64,000 nucleotides of DNA from Anoxybacillus flavithermus (GCF_002742685.1 NZ_PEDM01000001.1:186001-250000), one strand, 5' to 3'. Counted from the stretch's first letter, positions 50,711 through 61,174 are shown. The notes: a model not told the origin generated them from the letters alone. Numbers and translations are program-made.

Positions 50711-53584
50711 GTTCAGCGGGACAAAAATTTCTCCTTGTCGCTCTTTATTTAACAACATTTGTAAAATTGTTTTCGATAGTTGGCTCGGTTGATACGGTTT
50801 TACGAAATAACTATTTGCACCGAGCGCCATTCCTTTTTCCCGTTCTTCTAACGCCGAAGAAATGATAATAGGAATATGAGCGAGCTCTTCATTTTGCTTT
50901 AACGCTTTTAATACATCCCAACCGGACGCATTATGTTCTTCTAACATAATGTCTAACACGACCGCATCCGGTTTTTCTTTTTGAATGAGCTCGATCGCTT
51001 CTTTTCCTTCTTTGACGAGTTTGACGCGAAATCCGCTATCTTTTAATTCCGCTTCTAATAACGCCGCTAAATTTTCATCATCTTCGACAATAATGACGTG
51101 CGCATGCGCTTGTTTTTCATCTGTTTCGCGTTCGTCGTCCCTTGTATTCGCCATAACGACAAGCGGCAACGAGACAGTAAACGTACTTCCTTTTTTCAAT
51201 TCCGATGTGACGCTCACTTCCCCTTCATGTGCTTTAACAATTTCTTTTACGATCGCTAGTCCCAACCCTGTTCCACCGATGCGGCGACGGTCGGAATTGT
51301 CGACGCGATAAAATTTCGTAAATAAGTTCGGGATCGCTTCTTCTGGAATGCCTAACCCTTCGTCTTGCACATCGACGCATAGTCGATTGCCTCGTTCGTA
51401 TATGCGTACTGTAATATTGCCGCCTTCTGGTGAATATTTAATCGCATTGCTTATTAAATTCGTAAACACTTGCGCGAGTTTATCGCGATCGCCAAGCACG
51501 GTCGTGTTGTTCGTTTCTTTTTGTACATGAAACTGATGAATCGTCGTATTTACTTTTTGCGTTTCAATCACATCTTCAATAATAGAAACGATATTTTCGT
51601 ATTTTTTATCGTACGTTTGTTTTCCTGACTCCATTCGTTGTACGTCTAAAAAGTCGTTAATGAGCGCTGTTAATCGCTTCGCTTCTTGGTAAATGGTCGT
51701 TAAATATTTTTTCTGCCGTTCAGGTTTCAGTTCTTTCGTCAACATGAGTTCCGTAAAGCCAAGTACGCTCGATAACGGCGTGCGCAATTCGTGGCTGACG
51801 GTGCTGACAAATTCTGATTTCATTTGGTCCACTTCAAATTCTTTCGTAATGTCGCGATGAACAAATACCGTTCCTTGTCGCTCCCCATTGCGATATAACG
51901 GCTTGGCGTACACTTGAATGACTTTTCGTTTTTGCGGTAAATGGTACACAAACGGTTCACGTTCTTCATCGCCGTTAAAAATAATCGACTGTAAATAGTC
52001 GCACAATGTTTTCCCTGCATCAGATTGCTCAACTAAGCCGCGCGCCCATTGTTCGTAACTTGCACCTTCAAGTTCAGCAATCGATTGTCTTTGCAGCAGT
52101 GCAACCATCTGTTTATTGACGATCTTGCTGTTGCCGTTCTTGTCGACAAAATGAATGCCTTCTTGCACCGTATTTAAAATATGTTGTACCGTTTCGCGCG
52201 CTTGTTCTGACTGTTCGTATAGCGCAATTTTTTGTAGTGAAATCGATATTTGTTTCGTTAACCCGACATATTCTTGAATATCTTCATCAGAAAACGGTCC
52301 GCCAAAGCGGCTAAATACTAAAATGGCTTGCACGTCATTTTCGTTCGACAAGACAGGCAAAAAGACGTCGTGCACGAACATCGTTTCTTCATGATACCCT
52401 TTTTCAGAAGCTGCGACTTCTCGTTTTAACATAAACGGCTTTTTTTGCTCAAACAGTCGTTGATGCAAGCCGTTATAAATATATGTTAAAAATTGTTCAA
52501 CCCCGTATTCCGACAATCCGAATGTGGCATGCGTTTTTTCGTCGTTCATTAAAACGATCATGCCGCGATCCGCTTCCATGACACGCGCCATATGGATTAC
52601 AATGCTATTTAACACTTCTTGCTTATCAAGTGAGTTCGATAATCCGTTAATGAAGTCGTTGCGCCGTTTTAATTGTTGTTCGCGCGCTTGCATCGTCTCC
52701 AACGCTTGTTCGAGCTCGGCTTGTTGAAACTCTAATTCATCTTGCTGCGCCATCAATTCTTCGTTGTGCGCCATTAAACTTTCTTCTTTTTCTTGAATGC
52801 TCATTAACATTTTTTTAAAGGCAACTGCCAGTTTCCCAATTTCATCTTCTCGGTTCGTCGCTTCCCGCACGTCATAGACGACTTGTTCGTCCTTAGCAAT
52901 TTTTTCAGCCAAAATCGCTAATTCATTGAGTGGTCTTCCGATTTTTTTCATCATCATGCGCGCAATCGTAATTAAAATCGCTAAAATCGTCGCAATAAAT
53001 AAAATAAACGCCGTTTGCGCCGTCGTTTGATTATCGCGCAATTGTTTAAATTCAAGATCAAGCTGTTCCGTTAATTTATTTTTGTACGTTTTCATTTGAA
53101 ATTGGAATTGTTCAATCGACGCCGTTCCACCGTTTTCGGATAAGCTTAATACTTTTTTCATATTGCCGTTTTCAAACGCTTCAATCGCTTGCGGAACGAG
53201 CTGAACGAAATAGTAATTAGCAAACTGGCGCGCCTTTAAAATAAATTGCTTATCGTCTTTTGTCGTCGCTGTTAACTCTAACGCATCGAGCGCCGTTTGC
53301 ACATTTTCTTGTTCGCGAAAAATGCTTAGTTTAAATTCTTTCCGATTAAATGCTAAATAGCCGCGCGCATCGGAAAACGCTTGGTTAAACGCCCGTTCAA
53401 TTTCTTGCGCATATTTCATCTTTGTTTCGATTTGTTCTTTTTTTCGTTCAAATGACGTCGTTAACGACGATTGATACGAAAAAAGGGATGCCGAGCCGAT
53501 CACAAAGATGAATAAAAAGCTCGTGACGAGCGCGACAAATTGTCTTGCTAAGCTTTGCCGGAAATAGTTACGCATCTTCTCCAT
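50696..53584 (-). CDS. hybrid histidine kinase with C-terminal receiver
   Basis: A 962-residue membrane-bound sensor kinase. Order: membrane segment (about 16-36), helical sensor region (40-190), second membrane segment (190-210), HAMP (210-265), coiled coil (265-310), GAF (320-455), PAS (460-580), HisKA with phospho-His in VSHELRTPLSS, HATPase with NLISNAIKYSPEGG and GGTGLGLAI, and a receiver (about 835-955) with phospho-Asp in VVLDIML. ATG at 53584 follows GAGGAG and overlaps the upstream REC gene by 17 bases. Closes the operon; can both trigger and relay a phosphoryl signal. Confidence 0.93.
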   Translation of the reverse strand: MEKMRNYFRQSLARQFVALVTSFLFIFVIGSASLFSYQSSLTTSFERKKEQIETKMKYAQEIERAFNQAFSDARGYLAFNRKEFKLSIFREQENVQTALDALELTATTKDDKQFILKARQFANYYFVQLVPQAIEAFENGNMKKVLSLSENGGTASIEQFQFQMKTYKNKLTEQLDLEFKQLRDNQTTAQTAFILFIATILAILITIARMMMKKIGRPLNELAILAEKIAKDEQVVYDVREATNREDEIGKLAVAFKKMLMSIQEKEESLMAHNEELMAQQDELEFQQAELEQALETMQAREQQLKRRNDFINGLSNSLDKQEVLNSIVIHMARVMEADRGMIVLMNDEKTHATFGLSEYGVEQFLTYIYNGLHQRLFEQKKPFMLKREVAASEKGYHEETMFVHDVFLPVLSNENDVQAILVFSRFGGPFSDEDIQEYVGLTKQISISLQKIALYEQSEQARETVQHILNTVQEGIHFVDKNGNSKIVNKQMVALLQRQSIAELEGASYEQWARGLVEQSDAGKTLCDYLQSIIFNGDEEREPFVYHLPQKRKVIQVYAKPLYRNGERQGTVFVHRDITKEFEVDQMKSEFVSTVSHELRTPLSSVLGFTELMLTKELKPERQKKYLTTIYQEAKRLTALINDFLDVQRMESGKQTYDKKYENIVSIIEDVIETQKVNTTIHQFHVQKETNNTTVLGDRDKLAQVFTNLISNAIKYSPEGGNITVRIYERGNRLCVDVQDEGLGIPEEAIPNLFTKFYRVDNSDRRRIGGTGLGLAIVKEIVKAHEGEVSVTSELKKGSTFTVSLPLVVMANTRDDERETDEKQAHAHVIIVEDDENLAALLEAELKDSGFRVKLVKEGKEAIELIQKEKPDAVVLDIMLEEHNASGWDVLKALKQNEELAHIPIIISSALEEREKGMALGANSYFVKPYQPSQLSKTILQMLLNKERQGEIFVPLNEEAN

Positions 53585-53942
53585 GTAAAATCTCCTCGAT
53601 TCGTTGCACTAATTCAAGCGGGCTGTACGGTTTCGCCATAAAGTAGTCAGCGCCAGCGTCTAGTACACGTTGTTGATCGGCTTGTTGGCTTTTCGCCGAT
53701 AGCATCATAATCTTTACATGTTTTTTATCGGGCATATTTCGTACTTGTTGAATAACTTCTAACCCGGTATATATTGGCATCATATAATCAAGTAAAATTA
53801 AATCATAGTCGTTTTGCTTAATCATTTCAATCGCTTCTTCCCCGTCGCACGCTTCATCAATGTCATGCCCTTCGTCTTCTAACGTATCGACAACGAGCAT
53901 ACGCAACACTTCTTCATCTTCCGCTAATAAAATTTTCGCCAT
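53568..53942 (-). CDS. single-domain response regulator
   Basis: A 124-residue stand-alone receiver. It reads ILLAEDEEVLRMLVVDTLED, phospho-Asp in LILLDYMMP, and Lys in YFMAKPYSP. No output domain. ATG at 53942 overlaps the glycosidase-like gene stop (TAATG). Like CheY or Spo0F it probably acts by protein contact or passes phosphate to an Hpt domain, such as that of the diguanylate cyclase in the same operon. Confidence 0.92.
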   Translation of the reverse strand: MAKILLAEDEEVLRMLVVDTLEDEGHDIDEACDGEEAIEMIKQNDYDLILLDYMMPIYTGLEVIQQVRNMPDKKHVKIMMLSAKSQQADQQRVLDAGADYFMAKPYSPLELVQRIEEILHGEDA

Positions 53943-56900
53943 TATTTTCTCTCTCCTTCAACGTTCTTATATATTTGTTGCACGATCGTGTACGAACGTT
54001 TTAACCGTTCGTGATATGTCGGCTCTTCCCAACCGTCCCATGTATAGAGGTAAAAACGGTTTGGATCTAAATGGGTCGGATATGAAAATTCTTTTTCGTA
54101 TACGCCGACACGAATGCCGTCCATCGTTTCACTGCTTTTTAGTCCGCTTTTCCACATATCCCCCATCGCTTCGTGCATGCTTGGATCTTTCACATTTAAC
54201 AACGCCCATGGGATGCGAATTTCATATCCGTCTTTTTGTTTGCTGACGCTCACGTCCGTTAAAGAATTGTACGCTTCATCATTCGGATTTGCGGTACCAA
54301 ACGTCATAACACCTGTTTCATAAAAATCGAACGGATACGTTTTTCCTTTAATTTGTAATTTTTTATTGAGCGTCAAACGAATCGGATGGTATACGCCGTT
54401 ATTTTTTTTGTTCGCATACGACAAACGGTCAATCATATTTAAGACGTGTCCGTAATGATAATAAAATGAATCGTAATAACTATCAACCCATAATCGCCCT
54501 TCTTTTTCACCGCGCAAATGGAGAACGAAATCGACGCCTTCTGTTCGTACGTTCGGCACATCGAGAATGGTCGATTGCCCTTGGTCTCGAATCGTGTCAA
54601 ACAATATATATACGTCTTTGTCTTGCTTAACCGTTGTGTCGTAACGAATGTATACGTATCGCTCGTCGCTCGTCATATAGAGCGCGCGCCCGTCTTGTTG
54701 GAAGGCAGGAGCGATTTGTTGGAATGCCCAATCTTCTTTTCGCCCATCGACTTTGATCATCATCGTTTCATTTTCTGCTGGATCAAAGCTGAGTAAGCCG
54801 AATTGTTGTTCGTTCGTTTGCGCATTTGACCAAAACGGACGGCGGTCCGGGTTGTCGTAATCCATCGTGTTCCACGTTCGTTTAAACCATTCATCTTGCC
54901 AAGTGAAAATAAATCCGCCCGCCATCTTCTCGTGGACGATGTCTTCAAATAGTTTTTTGTTGATTACACCTTGTTCTTGTTCGGAATGAAATCCTTGATT
55001 CATCCCGTATACGTTACGATGCGTCATGCCACGCGATGACGGGACGCCAAATTCAGCGACGACAATCGGCATGCGATGCACTTGTTTCATATCGTGCAAA
55101 TAACCAGCATAGTTGTTTTTTTTGCCGCGATGGTCAATGTAATTTACATATTTCGGCTCATAGTTTAAAAAGTCTGGGTAATACGGATAAATATGATATG
55201 ACGCAAACATACCGCTATGCATGGCGTTTGTCGCATAGATGACGTTCGGGTTCACTGATACAAAATCTTCTTTTTCTAACGGTTCGCTCGGATGCGTTAA
55301 CAAATCGGTCGTCACCCAGTTTGTGAAGCTCGTCGGTCGTTGCCATCCGTACGTTTTCGTTTCATAGGCAATCGCTTCATCGATCATGCGCGCCAGCCAA
55401 ATTTCAAACGGTGACGCACCTTTTGTGTACACATACGTCCCTTGATAATCTGACAAGCCTGCATGTTTTGCATTTGTCGCATGAACAACGGTTGGCTCCC
55501 ATTCGACGCCAAAAATCCAGCCGAGCACATATGGCGAAATGTCGTATTTGTATATGCCGCTCGCATGACCGGGACGAGGTGGGATCGCCGCACGACCGTG
55601 AACAATATCGATCGTTCGTCTCATTTCGGCAACAAATTCATCCGTATTTTCTTTTGCAAGCGCATCGTTTGTGCGCAAAAACGTTTCTTCATTGATCCAA
55701 ACGCCATGGAATAAATATAAAGGTTGTTTTGCGATTTTGTTATATTCGTAAAACGCTTCATAAAACGCAGGCGGGTGAATCGTATACACCCGAACGGCAT
55801 TCGCATGCATCGCCCCAATTTGTTTAAACCATCGAAAATATTCTTCTTTCGTAATGGCTGTTTCACCCGGGAAATGACCCGGTTTTGCGATGCCCATATT
55901 GACTCCTTTTAACAACATGTTTTCCCATTTGCCGTTTTTATAAATTTGAATGTATTGTTCTCCAACTCGTCCAGCAAGTTGAATGCCGTCGTCTGTTTTC
56001 GCTATCGTTCGCTCACGTTTCTGTTTTTCGTCATCATGCACATGTTTTAAAATCGTTTTCATCATCGGAACATATGCTTTCCAATAAAACGATGCGGTGC
56101 TATTCGGGTCGTGACGCACTGTCCATTTGCGCCATACGTCGATGCCGACCGTTTGATATATGCCCGGCACATCCGGTTGATCCGCATAATCGCCACAAAA
56201 GTAATACGCCTCATAGCGCGCATTGCGATGGTGAACGATGGCTGGAAACGTCATCGGCAGCCCGAGCGCTTGCAATTTTTCTTTTCCACGTTCCGATAAC
56301 GACAGCGTATATGTCGCTAGCACTTCTTCGTCATGTATTGGTTTTACGATATCAAACCAATAGGAATATGGGATCGAACCGCTAATACGAAGCTCTTTTT
56401 CTCCTGTTTTTGTCGGGGCAAAAAGAACCCCTTGTTTTCCGATTTCTTTTTTATTTAAAATGACAAGTCGATCATATTCATCAACAAATACATAGCCTGG
56501 TCCTGTGAATGTATATCGTGTATTGTATTGTTTTTCATAGTTTTCTCTCACCCAAACGGGCACTTCGTCATCTTCCAGCTTCGGAAAATAGCGACCGATC
56601 CAGCCCGTCCATTCGACGTTTAATAACGCATAAAATTTATTGCGAACAGCCCGATCCGTCGGGCTCGCAAACGAGTTAAACTCCGCAATGAGCGTTTTAT
56701 TTCCTTCAAACATCGCATCGTGCAAACGATTCACTTCTTGTTCTGTCAAACCGCCATACACTTTTTTTGAACGTTTCCCTTTCTTTTTTTCCGCTGTGAA
56801 ATCATGTTCATATACGCCGTACGTATCCGCGACATAAATGACATCGTACGGCTCAAGCGATGTCGGCCATGGGCGTTCTTTTTTTGTCGTCGGGATAAAA

Positions 56901-57136
56901 CCAATGTAATCGTTGTTCAACTTATAGCGCTCGCCGTTTGGCTTTACATATTTTTGTTGGTTTAATAACCAAACGAGCCCTTCATGCTCGCGATACGTGT
57001 CGTCTGGGACGGTTTTATTCACGATTAGCACGTTCAACGTCGTTTCAGGCTTTATTTTCCATAACCAATACGGTGAAGAAATGGCAAGAAAAATAACAAT
57101 TACGTATGCAATCAACCATCGTTGTCGTTTCATCAT
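53942..57136 (-). CDS. membrane-anchored glycoside hydrolase-like protein
   Basis: A 1,064-residue exported protein held by one N-terminal membrane segment (WLIAYVIVIFLAISSPYWLW). Residues about 410-800 look like a TIM-barrel glycosidase of the GH2/GH5 clan, with LLKGVNMGIAKPGHFPGETA, the Glu in GWIFGVEWEP as possible acid/base and the Glu in IVVAEFGVP as possible nucleophile. The first 350 residues and the last 250 (beta-rich, possibly carbohydrate-binding) are not recognised. ATG at 57136 overlaps the glycosyltransferase stop. Place in a polysaccharide operon suggests trimming or release of the polymer. Confidence 0.78.
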   Translation of the reverse strand: MMKRQRWLIAYVIVIFLAISSPYWLWKIKPETTLNVLIVNKTVPDDTYREHEGLVWLLNQQKYVKPNGERYKLNNDYIGFIPTTKKERPWPTSLEPYDVIYVADTYGVYEHDFTAEKKKGKRSKKVYGGLTEQEVNRLHDAMFEGNKTLIAEFNSFASPTDRAVRNKFYALLNVEWTGWIGRYFPKLEDDEVPVWVRENYEKQYNTRYTFTGPGYVFVDEYDRLVILNKKEIGKQGVLFAPTKTGEKELRISGSIPYSYWFDIVKPIHDEEVLATYTLSLSERGKEKLQALGLPMTFPAIVHHRNARYEAYYFCGDYADQPDVPGIYQTVGIDVWRKWTVRHDPNSTASFYWKAYVPMMKTILKHVHDDEKQKRERTIAKTDDGIQLAGRVGEQYIQIYKNGKWENMLLKGVNMGIAKPGHFPGETAITKEEYFRWFKQIGAMHANAVRVYTIHPPAFYEAFYEYNKIAKQPLYLFHGVWINEETFLRTNDALAKENTDEFVAEMRRTIDIVHGRAAIPPRPGHASGIYKYDISPYVLGWIFGVEWEPTVVHATNAKHAGLSDYQGTYVYTKGASPFEIWLARMIDEAIAYETKTYGWQRPTSFTNWVTTDLLTHPSEPLEKEDFVSVNPNVIYATNAMHSGMFASYHIYPYYPDFLNYEPKYVNYIDHRGKKNNYAGYLHDMKQVHRMPIVVAEFGVPSSRGMTHRNVYGMNQGFHSEQEQGVINKKLFEDIVHEKMAGGFIFTWQDEWFKRTWNTMDYDNPDRRPFWSNAQTNEQQFGLLSFDPAENETMMIKVDGRKEDWAFQQIAPAFQQDGRALYMTSDERYVYIRYDTTVKQDKDVYILFDTIRDQGQSTILDVPNVRTEGVDFVLHLRGEKEGRLWVDSYYDSFYYHYGHVLNMIDRLSYANKKNNGVYHPIRLTLNKKLQIKGKTYPFDFYETGVMTFGTANPNDEAYNSLTDVSVSKQKDGYEIRIPWALLNVKDPSMHEAMGDMWKSGLKSSETMDGIRVGVYEKEFSYPTHLDPNRFYLYTWDGWEEPTYHERLKRSYTIVQQIYKNVEGERK

Positions 57137-58518
57137 TTCGACACACCTTTTCTTTTCATTTCTCCCCATCCTTTTCGTTTTAAAAGCGCGTCAACGATTC
57201 CTTCACAGCGCCATAATACAGTAAGCGGACGATACCATAACGTCTCTGTCAATGAATAAAAAAAGAGGCGCACAACGTCTGATACGTTTGAAAATTTCCG
57301 AATCGTCCATTCTTCTAACAACACCGCAGCCATGGAAAAAATCGAACCGTATAAAACAGAAACGAGGAATAGTAAAATAGCAAATTCGATATATATGTCG
57401 CCTAAAATGAGCGAAATGACGATGAGGATGTAACCAACCAATTCGACGACAGGTCCAAAAAACTCAATCAATAAAAAATATGGCATCGAAATAAGTCCAA
57501 TTGATCCATAACGCGGGTTAAACCACATGCGACGATGAAGCCAAAGGCTTTCAAATAATCCGCGATGCCAACGCCGACGTTGTTTGCGCAAATCCGACAT
57601 CGACTCTGGCGCCTCCGTCCAACAAACCGGGTCAGGCACGTACACAATTTTTTTATCGGCGTTTGTTTCTTTTATAAGGCGATGAAGACGGACGACAAGT
57701 TCCATATCTTCTCCGACGGTATGGGCATATCCGCCCGCTCGAATGACCCATTGTTTTGAAAAAACACCGAAAGCACCTGAAACAATGAGCAATAAATTGT
57801 GGCGGCTTAGTCCGATGCGCCCCATTAAAAAGGCGCGCAAATATTCGATCACTTGCATGACAACAAGCGGTTGACGAGAAAGGGCGATGCGAATGACTTC
57901 CCCTTTTTCAATGTCACAGCCGTTGGCGATGCGCACACTTCCCCCCGAAGCAATTACTTCTTCATCCGAATCAATAATGGGCTTCATCACTTTTAAAAAG
58001 GCGCGGCGTTCAATGACGGAGTCGCCGTCAATGGAACAAACGTATGGATAGGAGGAAAAATTAATGCCGGCATTTAACGCATCGGCTTTTCCGCCGTTTT
58101 CTTTGTCGATGACAAATAAATGCGAAAACTTTCGTGAGCGGTATACCGCGCGAATCGGTTTCGTTTTTAACTGCTGGCGAATGACGCGCTTCATCGGAAT
58201 AAGATCGAAATCCCGCTTCAACCGCTCGAGCGTATCGTCTGTTGAGCCGTCGTTAATGACGACAATTTCATACTCTGGATATTCGATACTTAAAAGGGAG
58301 CGCACCGTCGCAAAAATGCCCGCTTCTTCATTGTAGGCAGGCACTAAAATGGAAACCGGTTTTGTATAACTCACATCGAGCATTTCTTCATACGGTTCCC
58401 ATTCGTCCAACTCGTACAAGCGGCGCAATTGAATGAATGAGACGATCAGTAAAAACGTATAAAAGACAATGACTGCAATCATAAAGAAAAAGACGAACAT
58501 CGCTGCGAGTTTAATCAT
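57133..58518 (-). CDS. family 2 membrane glycosyltransferase
   Basis: A 461-residue processive-type GT2 enzyme of the PgaC/IcaA/cellulose synthase group. Segments: N-terminal membrane helix, catalytic domain with VSILVPAYNEEAGI, VINDGSTDDTLE, SIDGDS (DxD) and KQRRRWHRG (Q/RxxRW), then four to five C-terminal membrane helices. No PilZ domain is present. It probably polymerises an N-acetylglucosamine-type or related beta-linked sugar across the membrane. The ATG at 58518 overlaps the HEAT gene stop by eight bases. Polymer identity cannot be read. Confidence 0.9.
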   Translation of the reverse strand: MIKLAAMFVFFFMIAVIVFYTFLLIVSFIQLRRLYELDEWEPYEEMLDVSYTKPVSILVPAYNEEAGIFATVRSLLSIEYPEYEIVVINDGSTDDTLERLKRDFDLIPMKRVIRQQLKTKPIRAVYRSRKFSHLFVIDKENGGKADALNAGINFSSYPYVCSIDGDSVIERRAFLKVMKPIIDSDEEVIASGGSVRIANGCDIEKGEVIRIALSRQPLVVMQVIEYLRAFLMGRIGLSRHNLLLIVSGAFGVFSKQWVIRAGGYAHTVGEDMELVVRLHRLIKETNADKKIVYVPDPVCWTEAPESMSDLRKQRRRWHRGLFESLWLHRRMWFNPRYGSIGLISMPYFLLIEFFGPVVELVGYILIVISLILGDIYIEFAILLFLVSVLYGSIFSMAAVLLEEWTIRKFSNVSDVVRLFFYSLTETLWYRPLTVLWRCEGIVDALLKRKGWGEMKRKGVSK

Positions 58519-59545
58519 TTTCTCGCCCTCTTTCTAACCATTCGATTGCCATATCGCGCGCATACGGATCGTCTGATGTTTGGGCGATTTGTTCGAGCAT
58601 CGCCAACCCGTTTGGCATGCGCAACAACGCTTCCGCCGCTTGCGATCGAACGGAAAATACTTGATCTTTCATTAATTGTTTAATGATATCGATCAGCGTA
58701 TGTTGACGAATGCGCGCACATAGCCGAAGCGCCATTAACCGCTCTTGCCAAACTTGTGAATGCAAATGGATGCGAAGTTGGTCATCTTCAAGCGGAAACG
58801 CCATTTCAGCTAACGCTTTTAACGCCCGAATGCGATACTCACTTTGTTCGTGGCGAAGCAATGTAAGCAAAAACGAAACATGCGGCAATTTTTGCATAAT
58901 ACCAATCATATCAATTAACGCATATTGCATTTTTTCGCCCCAATCAAAAAAATAGTCAATCATTTTCGTAAACGTATGATCGTCCATACGTGACAAAATG
59001 AGGCGATAGTCGAATTGCGTAAACGATTCGTCTACATGTTTCATATATTCATAGACGTGCGGATGGCGAAAAAGCGCAAACATTTTTAACAGTTGGCGCT
59101 TTTCCATCATCGTTGTTTCCTTGTCATCATATCGTTTCTCTAACTCAGGAAGAAAAGAAGTAAGCTGAAAGTCTTCAATGTAAAAAAGCGCATTCATTCG
59201 CCTTCCTAATCGCCGATGATGTAGTTGCTTTTGCAAATAAGTAGACAAATATTGCTCCGCCAACAGCGTAGCCCGCTCTTTTACTCCATTATCGAGGACG
59301 AGAATGAAATGATCGAGCAGCTCGATCATCGCAACATATTGAGCGGAAACGAGCGGTGCAGGCACGTGTTGACCGTCAAATAAATACCGAAGTAAAATCG
59401 GTTCATATAACGATTTATACGATTCAACTTCCTTTCGCCAACGATTTTCTTTCACCTTTTGAGTCACGAGATACGAAAAAATAGCGGTCAGCAGTAACGA
59501 TAAGCTGATTACAATCCAAGCAAACAAAACGAGTGAATCGGACAC
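58511..59545 (-). CDS. membrane-anchored HEAT-repeat protein
   Basis: A 344-residue protein with one N-terminal membrane segment (LVLFAWIVISLSLLLTAIFS) and a cytoplasmic helical-repeat domain; repeats are clearest in the last 130 residues (EYRIRALKALAEMAFPLEDD, RLMALRLCARIRQH, VRSQAAEALLRMPNG). HEAT domains act as scaffolds. GTG start at 59545, 8 bases after AAGGATG and two bases after the cyclase stop. Being coupled to the glycosyltransferase, it is likely a membrane-side scaffold or co-polymerase. No known family. Confidence 0.82.
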   Translation of the reverse strand: MSDSLVLFAWIVISLSLLLTAIFSYLVTQKVKENRWRKEVESYKSLYEPILLRYLFDGQHVPAPLVSAQYVAMIELLDHFILVLDNGVKERATLLAEQYLSTYLQKQLHHRRLGRRMNALFYIEDFQLTSFLPELEKRYDDKETTMMEKRQLLKMFALFRHPHVYEYMKHVDESFTQFDYRLILSRMDDHTFTKMIDYFFDWGEKMQYALIDMIGIMQKLPHVSFLLTLLRHEQSEYRIRALKALAEMAFPLEDDQLRIHLHSQVWQERLMALRLCARIRQHTLIDIIKQLMKDQVFSVRSQAAEALLRMPNGLAMLEQIAQTSDDPYARDMAIEWLERGREND

Positions 59546-59547
59546 AA

Positions 59548-61158
59548 TTAATTCATCCTTTTTAACATATGTCGTATTCTTGCTTCAAGCTCAAGTAGTT
59601 TGAACGGTTTTGTCATATAGTCGTCTGCCCCAAGCTCAAGCGCGCGGGCAATATCGTTTTCGCTTTTTCTTGCTGTTAACATAATGATTTTATATTTTGA
59701 TGAGTCTTTTTGACTTCGCAATTGTTGCAACACTTCAAGCCCATCCATTTTCGGCATGACGCCGTCTAAAATGACGAGGCACGATCCTTTTTCACGATGC
59801 CATTCCGACGTGATAAACTGTTCGCCGTCTTTAAATGTACGCAAATCAAGCGCCACTTTTTCTTTCGCGAACATTTTTTGAACGACGTCCGCCACAATCG
59901 CGCGCACGATCGCATCATCATCGACAATCGCTACTTTCACTGTGCGACGATACGATGTTTCTTGTTGTTTGGCGAGCACGACGCAGTTTCTTCCTGTATG
60001 TTTTGCTTTATATAATGCAGAATCAGCAAGCTCAATCCAATGACCGATCGGGTTAGTTGGGTCCGTCACTTCAACGATACCTGTGGAAAATGTACACGAA
60101 AACGTTACATCGCCACTTTGAAACGTCATCCGTTCAAATTGTTCACGCAATCGCTCAAACACGAGAAACGCTTCTGACGCTTCAGTCGCTGGCAATAAAA
60201 CGACAAATTCTTCGCCCCCGAAACGAATGACAATATCACGAGCGCGAACGTTCGTTTTTAAAAATTCGGCGAATTGTTTTAACACGACATCGCCAATTAA
60301 ATGACCGTATTGGTCGTTTACTCGTTTAAAATGGTCAATATCGAGCACCGCTAAACAAAACGGTTCATGCGTGCGATGCCAATCGCTTTTTAATTGTTCG
60401 TACGCTTGTTTTAAATATTTTCGGTTATACACATGCGTCAACTCGTCTAATAAAAGCAACTCGTCAATTAACTGTTTCCGCTCAAGTTGCCTGCGAATGC
60501 GCACGATAAATTCGTCGATCGCAAACGGTTTTGAAATAAAATCGTCCGCGCCCATTTCATAGCTTTTCATGCGCGTCTCTTTTCGGTCATCGATGCTGAC
60601 CATAATCATCGGAACGAATTGTTGTTTTAATTTTTCTTTTAAAAACGTTAATACTTCAAACCCTGTTTTCGTTTGCATATGAATGTCGATGACAACGCAA
60701 TCTGGACGAACGTCGTAAAACGAAGCGACCGCTTTTACCGGATCGGCAATCGCCACGACGTACCATCCGTTTTGTTCGAGCTGTTCTTTCACATACATTA
60801 AAAACGATGGGTCATCATCAATGAGCAAAACGGTCGGTTCGTCGCCTTGTTTCGCTCCTTGTTCGCCTTGTGCCACTTCCCCAATTTGTTGTTCGTAACA
60901 AAGTTGAAAAAGGGGGGCGAGCCGATCTTTCACGTCTGATGTTTTCCATATTTTTTGTTCATCTTCGCCCCATTGCTCCATTAACTTGCGTGCATAATTT
61001 CCGATATCGGTCATACCGATCATCGCCGCTGTGCCAGCGATGGAATGAAGAAGGCGATAAACGTCTTGATGAGCGATTTCATCAACCGTTTCCCATTCTT
61101 CTAATCGTTTGCGAATATTTTTTAAAAAATGTTGACGATATTTTTCGTAACGATCCAT
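59548..61158 (-). CDS. Hpt-REC-GGDEF-REC diguanylate cyclase
   Basis: A 536-residue soluble signalling protein. Hpt domain (residues 1-100) with phospho-His in LLHSIAGTAAMIG; receiver 1 (115-235) with LIDDDPSF and phospho-Asp in VVIDIHM; GGDEF (240-405) with the active site FGGEEF and an inhibitory RxxD (RARD) site five residues before it; receiver 2 (415-535) with VDDDAIV and ILDGVMP. It should make c-di-GMP under control of phosphorylation. ATG at 61158 follows AGGGG. Combines histidine and aspartate relay modules with a cyclase in one chain. Confidence 0.93.
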   Translation of the reverse strand: MDRYEKYRQHFLKNIRKRLEEWETVDEIAHQDVYRLLHSIAGTAAMIGMTDIGNYARKLMEQWGEDEQKIWKTSDVKDRLAPLFQLCYEQQIGEVAQGEQGAKQGDEPTVLLIDDDPSFLMYVKEQLEQNGWYVVAIADPVKAVASFYDVRPDCVVIDIHMQTKTGFEVLTFLKEKLKQQFVPMIMVSIDDRKETRMKSYEMGADDFISKPFAIDEFIVRIRRQLERKQLIDELLLLDELTHVYNRKYLKQAYEQLKSDWHRTHEPFCLAVLDIDHFKRVNDQYGHLIGDVVLKQFAEFLKTNVRARDIVIRFGGEEFVVLLPATEASEAFLVFERLREQFERMTFQSGDVTFSCTFSTGIVEVTDPTNPIGHWIELADSALYKAKHTGRNCVVLAKQQETSYRRTVKVAIVDDDAIVRAIVADVVQKMFAKEKVALDLRTFKDGEQFITSEWHREKGSCLVILDGVMPKMDGLEVLQQLRSQKDSSKYKIIMLTARKSENDIARALELGADDYMTKPFKLLELEARIRHMLKRMN

Positions 61159-61174
61159 TATGATCCCCTACTAC

